Shown in pieces: positions 59,068-64,000 of a DNA stretch of 64,000 bases. Under the pieces are notes generated by a model. That model searched no databases and had not been told where the DNA came from. It was given only the letters and a program-made list of their open reading frames with translations. The DNA is taken from the NCBI GenBank assembly GCA_003260075.1, contig QLIY01000383.1, positions 62,001 through 126,000 of the forward strand. The letters are read 5' to 3'. How positions within the stretch are numbered: position 1 is the stretch's first letter; every line of letters starts with the position of its first letter. The DNA is from Phallusia mammillata. Taxonomy: Eukaryota > Chordata > Ascidiacea > Phlebobranchia > Ascidiidae. Both the position numbers and the translations under genes were made by a program.

Positions 59068-61409
59068 TTATACCTTTCCCACAATCATAGCATTCACCAC
59101 TGAGCCTCGTTTCACGACAGAAATTGTGTCAGAACGGGGTGGCAAAATCAACAACGCATTTGCTGATACCATGCTCAGGAATCTGCTAATCACTTGTCGT
59201 CCCGTCACTTCGGCATAGGCCACAGGGTCGGTTTCGTCCCAACGCAAAATTGCTCTCTGATATTCCGGTACATCGGAAAGGTATACGTCAGCGGAAAGCT
59301 AGAGGTAAAGGGAGATTTTTTATGAATGAAATAATACTGTACACATAGTGCAAACGTATCATGTGAAATGAAAAACATAAACCTGAAGACCTTGTTTAGT
59401 CCTGTAGGGGGGGGGGAAAAAGGAATTTTTTTATGAATGAAGAGACTGTACACATAGTGCAAACGTGTCATGTGAAATGAAAAACATAAACCTGAAGACC
59501 TTGTTTAGTCCTGTATTCAAGTGCACAGTGTGAGTGCATCTAAAATATAAAATTATACCAAAGGATAAAACTGCACCAAATGATGTTATGGTGCACCAAG
59601 CGGTGGAAAAATGATTCAAGTGACCATGTATATTTTAGATGCACCGGCACAATGGTGCCCAAACGTTTATTAAACCAACTAAATTCCAACCCCAATTTTC
59701 ATCTATATACATATTTATATGTATATTATATCTTAGCATGAAATTTATGGGCGAGGTAAAAAGTGCCTGTATAAAGGGTTAGTTACCTTGACTTTTATAA
59801 TAGTTGAAGACGGATTTTTTACGCCGCTCAATTTTCGCAAACATGGAGACACCAACACGTAGTAAGCAACCAACGCTGGACTCGGTACCCCTGTAACACA
59901 AACTTGAAATATTTAACAGTTCATACGTTGTTAACGCTGTTACCATGGACCAAGTTTGGACTAAAACGTGTCGGAATACTTTGGGCTCAATTCAAACATG
60001 TCCCAACGTTTTTATGATAAGTTTACCATCCATATAAGTATTTTTTAACCCAAATGCTTTATTCAACAAATAAAAATTTAGGACCTCATTAAACACCCAT
60101 TAGTATCAAACTTAACCCACTGTCTTACGAACCTGGCAAGGCGAAGAAGAGTTTCTTTCCAAGAGGTGTCTCTAGAGTAGCGAAAGCAGTCGGAGCCCTG
60201 CACACACAAAATACGTTTATTAATTAGTTCTTTTTTACGATTGAAATTTCGGTCTTTCGGTCTAACCCGGTATTTTTTCGAAATAAATAAAATATTTTCT
60301 ATTCTATTGGTAAGTAAGTCACGTACGGTTATAATATAAATATCTAATAAACCACTGTTGACTAGTTTCACGGACAAAAGCAATGCTTCTTTACAGGTTG
60401 TTTGGTTGCTAGTTAATTCGATGGTCGTTAACATGCAGCTCGGTTACTATGCTGTAAATCAGCGGTTCTCAAACAGGGGTCCGCGGTCCTTTTGGGGTCC
60501 GTGAGGCAATTTTAGGGGGGCCGCGGAAAGGTTGAAGTACTTCTATAATCGTATTTGGCGTCAGTTTGTGCCATTGAAAAAGTTTAAATCAAAGGACCGC
60601 GAGCCCTCGAAATAATGGCAAAGAGACCGTTTTGAAAAAATAATGAAAAAGTTTGAGAACCACTGCTGTAAATACAGCAATGTTTTATCGTTTACCCCGG
60701 TTTGATAGCAACACGTCCAAATTGCAGAGTTGCTCCGATTTCCGAAATAAGAGCTTTTACATAATCGTTATCACCAATCGAACAACCTCCAGTTGTGATC
60801 ACCACGTCGGCTAAAATTAAAAGACAATTTTATACCTGTTTAATGCCAACTGAAAGACATCTCTCCGCAAGGTAGATAAATGCCACTTTAAATCGCAAGT
60901 TAGGGATGGGTCTAACCGAGCCCGAATCAGAGTATTCGGCAACGGGCATCATATTTTTTTATGCTCGGTGCTCGGTCTAACAGTTGCATCAACACAGCCG
61001 ACCAGTGGACAAAGATAATTCTTATTCTCAACTACGTTTAAGACTACTGCGAAACCGCACCACGAGTTGATTACTTATTTATTGCACAATACTGGAATTG
61101 GCGAGTCACAAACAGTTGCTAGTTTAGGAACGACGACTTTACCAAAATGATGTCAAAGGCACATTGGTATACCCCCATATGTCACAGAATATATGGCAGA
61201 CCCTTTACGACCAACTACACAACTATTTACAAGAACGTACCTTGCTTGTATGCTCTGGTTACAGCTTCTATGAAGTCTCTTGGCCCATCATTAACAATCC
61301 CGCAATCCAAAGTTTTTATGCCCAACTTCCGAATAACTGTGAGAAGTGTAATGCGGTTGGTATCCCGCGTCTGGCCATCTTGTAAGTATGGGGTGTCAGG
61401 CTCCACGAG
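59068..61409 (-). CDS. Gephyrin/MoeA-like molybdenum-insertion protein, C-terminal part
   Basis: Five exons on the minus strand (61409-61241, 60810-60696, 60197-60133, 59890-59787, 59298-59068), in consistent phases, encode the last 227 aa. The family blocks appear in order: DGQTRDTNRITLL (compare GKIRDSNRSTLL in gephyrin), DVVITTGGCSIGDNDYVK, FGRVAIKPG, APTAFATLETPLGKKLFFAL, then domain IV from VPEYQRAILRW to SANALLILPP. In gephyrin/MoeA these form the E domain, which inserts molybdate into adenylylated molybdopterin; in vertebrates it also dimerises at inhibitory synapses. The usual GG(V)S(M)G motif here reads GGCSIG. The exon opens at the residue after the STGNE motif, so upstream exons and any G domain should lie beyond the right edge. 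An intron holds a joined duplication around 59407. Confidence 0.9.
59305..59515. repeat. About 100-bp duplication around a G10 run
   Basis: Bases 59305-59406 recur at 59417-59515 around ten G (59407-59416). Lies in the last intron of the gephyrin-like gene and does not affect coding sequence. Confidence 0.75.
60460..60665. mobile_element. 206-bp hAT-type MITE with perfect target duplication
   Basis: Begins cagcggttctcaaacagg and ends agtttgagaaccactg. The target copy ctgtaaat is perfect (60452-60459, 60666-60673). It sits in an intron of the gephyrin-like gene, 31 bp from the exon end at 60696. Confidence 0.88.
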
Positions 61410-61879
61410 CTGCAAACGATAAAAGTTTGTTGATGTAGGTAACTATGGGTGACATACCAAACCCTAGATTTCGGGGTTTAACGCGTTTTGACAACGTTAG
61501 CATCAACCTTAAACTGATTACAAGTCAATCTGGCAATCCCTTAAATGTGCAGCATACAAGGCAGGCAATAGTGCTTGTGATTCGACTTTCAACGGGTTCA
61601 CTGATGAGTAAAGCTCGGTTGGTAGAATGCGAGTCCCAGAAAGGCTCTTATTTTCATCGTCACATAACTCAAAGTATGTTTTAAAGCCTAATTGGTTGTT
61701 TCGTAAGCATACTTCAATATTGCTCCACAAAGAAATGGTCCACGATATTATTTTCGCCTGGCAGGTGGTTCATGACCCGAAACGAGTTAAGAACCACTGG
61801 TATAGAGGGTCTCATATTTTGTTATTTTTTGTAATGCATAGATTTAATTTGCATAGGAACTACTGCTGTAAAGTAATGT

Positions 61880-62620
61880 AGGAGGTATAAACTATGGGGT
61901 ATCACTGTAAAAAAACAGCACTCTTGTGTGTTACGTAACAACAAGGCATATCAAAAGGATTGTAAAAGATGGGCAAATTAGTGCCTAAATTATGGAAAAT
62001 ATTGCAAAATGTACGTCCTGGGTAAATAAATCATGCTCTTGGGCTGTGTATAGCGGTTTTCGACATGGCAAGTGCAATCAATAACGATAAGTGGATGAGA
62101 ATAATTGACAAGCCAGGTGCAATGTACGTAAATGCCACCTTTCCTTAGAGTTCAATACAGGACACAGACTCGTGTTGCGCAAGGCCGAAGCAAGGATTTT
62201 AGTTTTTATTGAAATGTCCATGCAAAAAGTAAGGCTTTCAAAGGGCCCTAGAGACTGTGCCCTTTTTAGGGAAAAATATCCGAGCATAAACTGTTTTAAA
62301 AGGCAAAATGCTTTAATATAATTTTAGTTAAGTTTATTTCGCTTGGTGAAAAAAAAAAACATAGCGGGGGGGGGGTCTGCCCTTGTAGAGTTCAATACAG
62401 GACACAGAGTCGTGCTGCGCATGGTAGAAGCAAGGATTTTAGTTTTTATTGAAAATGTCCATGCAAAAAGTAAGGCTTTCAAAGGGCCCTAGAGACTGTG
62501 TCCTTTTTAGGGAAAAATATCCGAGCATAAACTGTTATAAAAGGCGAAATGCTTTAATATAATGTTAGTTAAGTTTATTTCGCTTGGTGAAAAAAAAAAA
62601 CATAGCGAATTTTTTTACTT
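61880..62620. repeat. About 220-bp duplication around a G10 run
   Basis: Bases 62144-62365 recur at about 62380-62606 around ten G (62366-62375). The remaining sequence from 61410 to 62620 shows no exon of the gephyrin-like gene and no other gene. A diverged MITE end (gagttaagaaccactg) is present at about 61777-61800. Confidence 0.65.
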
Positions 62621-62624
62621 AAAC

Positions 62625-62866
62625 CAATGGTTCCCAACCGGGAAGGAATTTCACACAAGTCCGGAATTTTGAAACTTTATTGGAGGAATTCACCTTAACT
62701 TTTACATGTGGTTTGTAAATGAAGACTTAAGCTCTGGCAAATATGACCTGTGAAGTTTTTAAATGACCCTTGTATGGTTTAGCATCTACTATGTAGTATT
62801 GGGAGGAATTAAAAATGTTTTGAACTGTCAAGGGAGGAATTCGTTGAAAAAGGTTGGGAACCACTG
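62625..62866. mobile_element. 242-bp hAT-type MITE of the gaggaatt family
   Basis: Begins caatggttcccaaccgg and ends aggttgggaaccactg. Flanked by acttaaac (62617-62624) and ccttaaac (62867-62874), a 7/8 target duplication. Same family and orientation as 56658-56898. Confidence 0.82.
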
Positions 62867-62958
62867 CCTTAAACAATCACCACTCTTAAATGGCTGCACA
62901 AGGTTTAAAGCGCAAGAATTATGAAAATCACACTATACTTAGAAAAGTTGAACACGTG

Positions 62959-63252
62959 CAATTAACAGTCAATTACATTACAAACATTTAATGAACTTTT
63001 TCGGCAATCCCTGAATTCAAAACACATTTGCGCTCGGTGTACCCTGTGATTAATATCAAACTACCGCACGTTTTGTGGTTCAGTCGAAACATTATATTTG
63101 GGGGGGGGGCGCAATTAACAGTCAATTACATTACAAACATTTAATGAACTTTTTTGGCAATCACTGAATTCAAAACACATTTGCGTTCGGTGAACCCTGT
63201 GATTAATATCAAACTACCGCACGTTTTGTGGTTCAATCGAAACATTATATTT
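62959..63252. repeat. About 141-bp duplication around a G10 run
   Basis: Bases 62959-63099 recur at 63111-63252 around ten G (63100-63109), with a few substitutions. Confidence 0.75.
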
Positions 63253-63312
63253 GCTGCACGTATTCTTGAATTTGAATTATACAGTTTGTGAATTTGTCTT
63301 CTGCGGTTTGAA

Positions 63313-63771
63313 GGGGGGGGGGTGCCAAGCTAATAATTTTCTTTTAATGCATCGAAAACAAAACTGTCCATCTTACTATGTACATGACCGTAAATGAGAT
63401 CCCAAAGCACTTTGTTTTTCAAGTGAATATATTTGTTGTTGTTCTTTCTAGTACTGTATCAAATTTTTATTTTTGCTACAGTCACTGCTCTATACAGAGC
63501 TGGCAAAAGATTGTGACTGTTCAGTTTGCAGCAAAGCAGGAGGTTAGCAGTGAAAGTTGCCATAATTCTAACGCTGTACATTAATAAACTTTTGGTTTTA
63601 GGTACGTTTATTAGTGTGCGGCAAATTAAAAGAGTTGGAAAAGAGCCAAAAAGTCTATACAAACACTGTGCATTATTCGGGCGCTGGATTTCAGCTTCAG
63701 TTAAAAACACGGGGGGGGGGGGGCACCAAGCTAATAATTTTCTTTTAATGCATCGAAAACAAAACTGTCCG
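63313..63771. repeat. Short direct repeat after two G runs
   Basis: The segment ccaagctaataattttc and the following 30 bases appear at 63325-63370 after G10 (63313-63322) and at 63726-63771 after G13 (63711-63723). The unit between them is therefore about 400 bp. No gene seen. Confidence 0.7.
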
Positions 63772-63884
63772 TCGTTTTGCTGGTGTCATTGTTACAACGT
63801 CTGTATGTTGACTACGTCTGTTTTTTTAATTGAGCTTTTTTTAAGTTTTGGTTTATTGTTTTTATGTGCTACGATATGCTAGAG

Positions 63885-64000
63885 CAGTGTTTTTGACCAC
63901 TGGGCCGCAAAAAATCTTTTTTTAAATAGTGCAATTATCATCCCATGCGGCATAGGCAGGGTTGCCATACAGTCCTTATTTCCAAGATTTGTCCTTATTT
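63885..64000. mobile_element. Left end of a hAT-like element cut by the window edge, perhaps with a nested one
   Basis: Begins cagtgtttttgaccactgg after ctagag. A second typical end, cagggttgccatacagtcc, starts at 63957, so one element may sit inside the other. Right ends lie outside the window. Confidence 0.5.

Noticed and set aside
60899..61480. Possible hAT element starting tagggatgggtctaacc and ending ccaaaccctag
   Set aside because: The proposed ends do not pair well, no target duplication was found, and a gephyrin exon lies inside the interval.
61518..61730. Minus-strand frame upstream of the first visible gephyrin exon
   Set aside because: It lacks the STGNE block expected there and does not join in phase to the exon at 61409.
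1..64000. CRISPR arrays, bacterial operons or a prophage
   Set aside because: No short regularly spaced repeats and no prokaryotic gene organisation; the genes carry spliceosomal introns.

Overview
The window looks like nuclear DNA of an animal, most probably a solitary ascidian (Ciona-like tunicate). This is inferred from AT-rich DNA with short GT-AG introns, metazoan families (adhesion GPCR, CTL1/SLC44, gephyrin, secreted LRR, LU-domain protein), many small hAT-type MITEs, and peptide precursors built like known Ciona antimicrobial precursors (signal peptide, cationic core, acidic tail). No bacterial operons, CRISPR arrays or recognisable rRNA/tRNA genes were seen. No database search was possible, so the species is not proven.

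Layout. 1-24.8 kb is a region of repeated segmental duplication. Its units carry a family of tiny secreted-peptide genes: four intact copies (4.67, 11.52, 16.65, 19.92 kb) and one 5'-deleted copy (8.87 kb). Each has a TATA box, a non-coding first exon, an exon for a nearly invariant signal peptide plus an arginine-rich core, and an exon for an acidic tail. A GPI-anchored LU (Ly6/uPAR) gene (21.6-22.7 kb) was duplicated with the array and left a remnant at 12.6-12.9 kb. 24.8-27.9 kb shows no gene. A nine-coding-exon secreted LRR gene follows (28.3-31.4 kb, +), then a four-exon sulfotransferase-like gene with a hydrophobic C-terminal anchor (32.0-34.2 kb, -). A 19-exon adhesion GPCR with a trefoil-like module, GAIN region and GPS runs from 55.3 down to 36.7 kb (-). 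A complete CTL1-like choline transporter gene (44.3-48.0 kb, +) sits inside one of its introns on the other strand. The right end holds the last five exons of a gephyrin/MoeA-like gene (61.4-59.1 kb, -), whose 5' part lies beyond the window.

Sequence quality. About 25 runs of C or G, mostly 10-13 bases but also about 30, 57, 60 and 90, usually sit between two near-identical direct copies of local sequence, or replace a stretch present in paralogues. I read them as assembly joins or gap fillers rather than biology. One breaks the transporter reading frame and another removes part of the GPCR TM5-TM6 loop. Runs are G or C in blocks, which may record contig orientation.

The most interesting system is the 4-21 kb cluster. 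Signal peptide, tail, introns and promoter are conserved, while the arginine-rich core changes in length and sequence between copies. Arginines in the core and acids in the tail roughly balance in three of the four intact genes, which suggests a charge-neutralised pro-peptide, possibly for defence.
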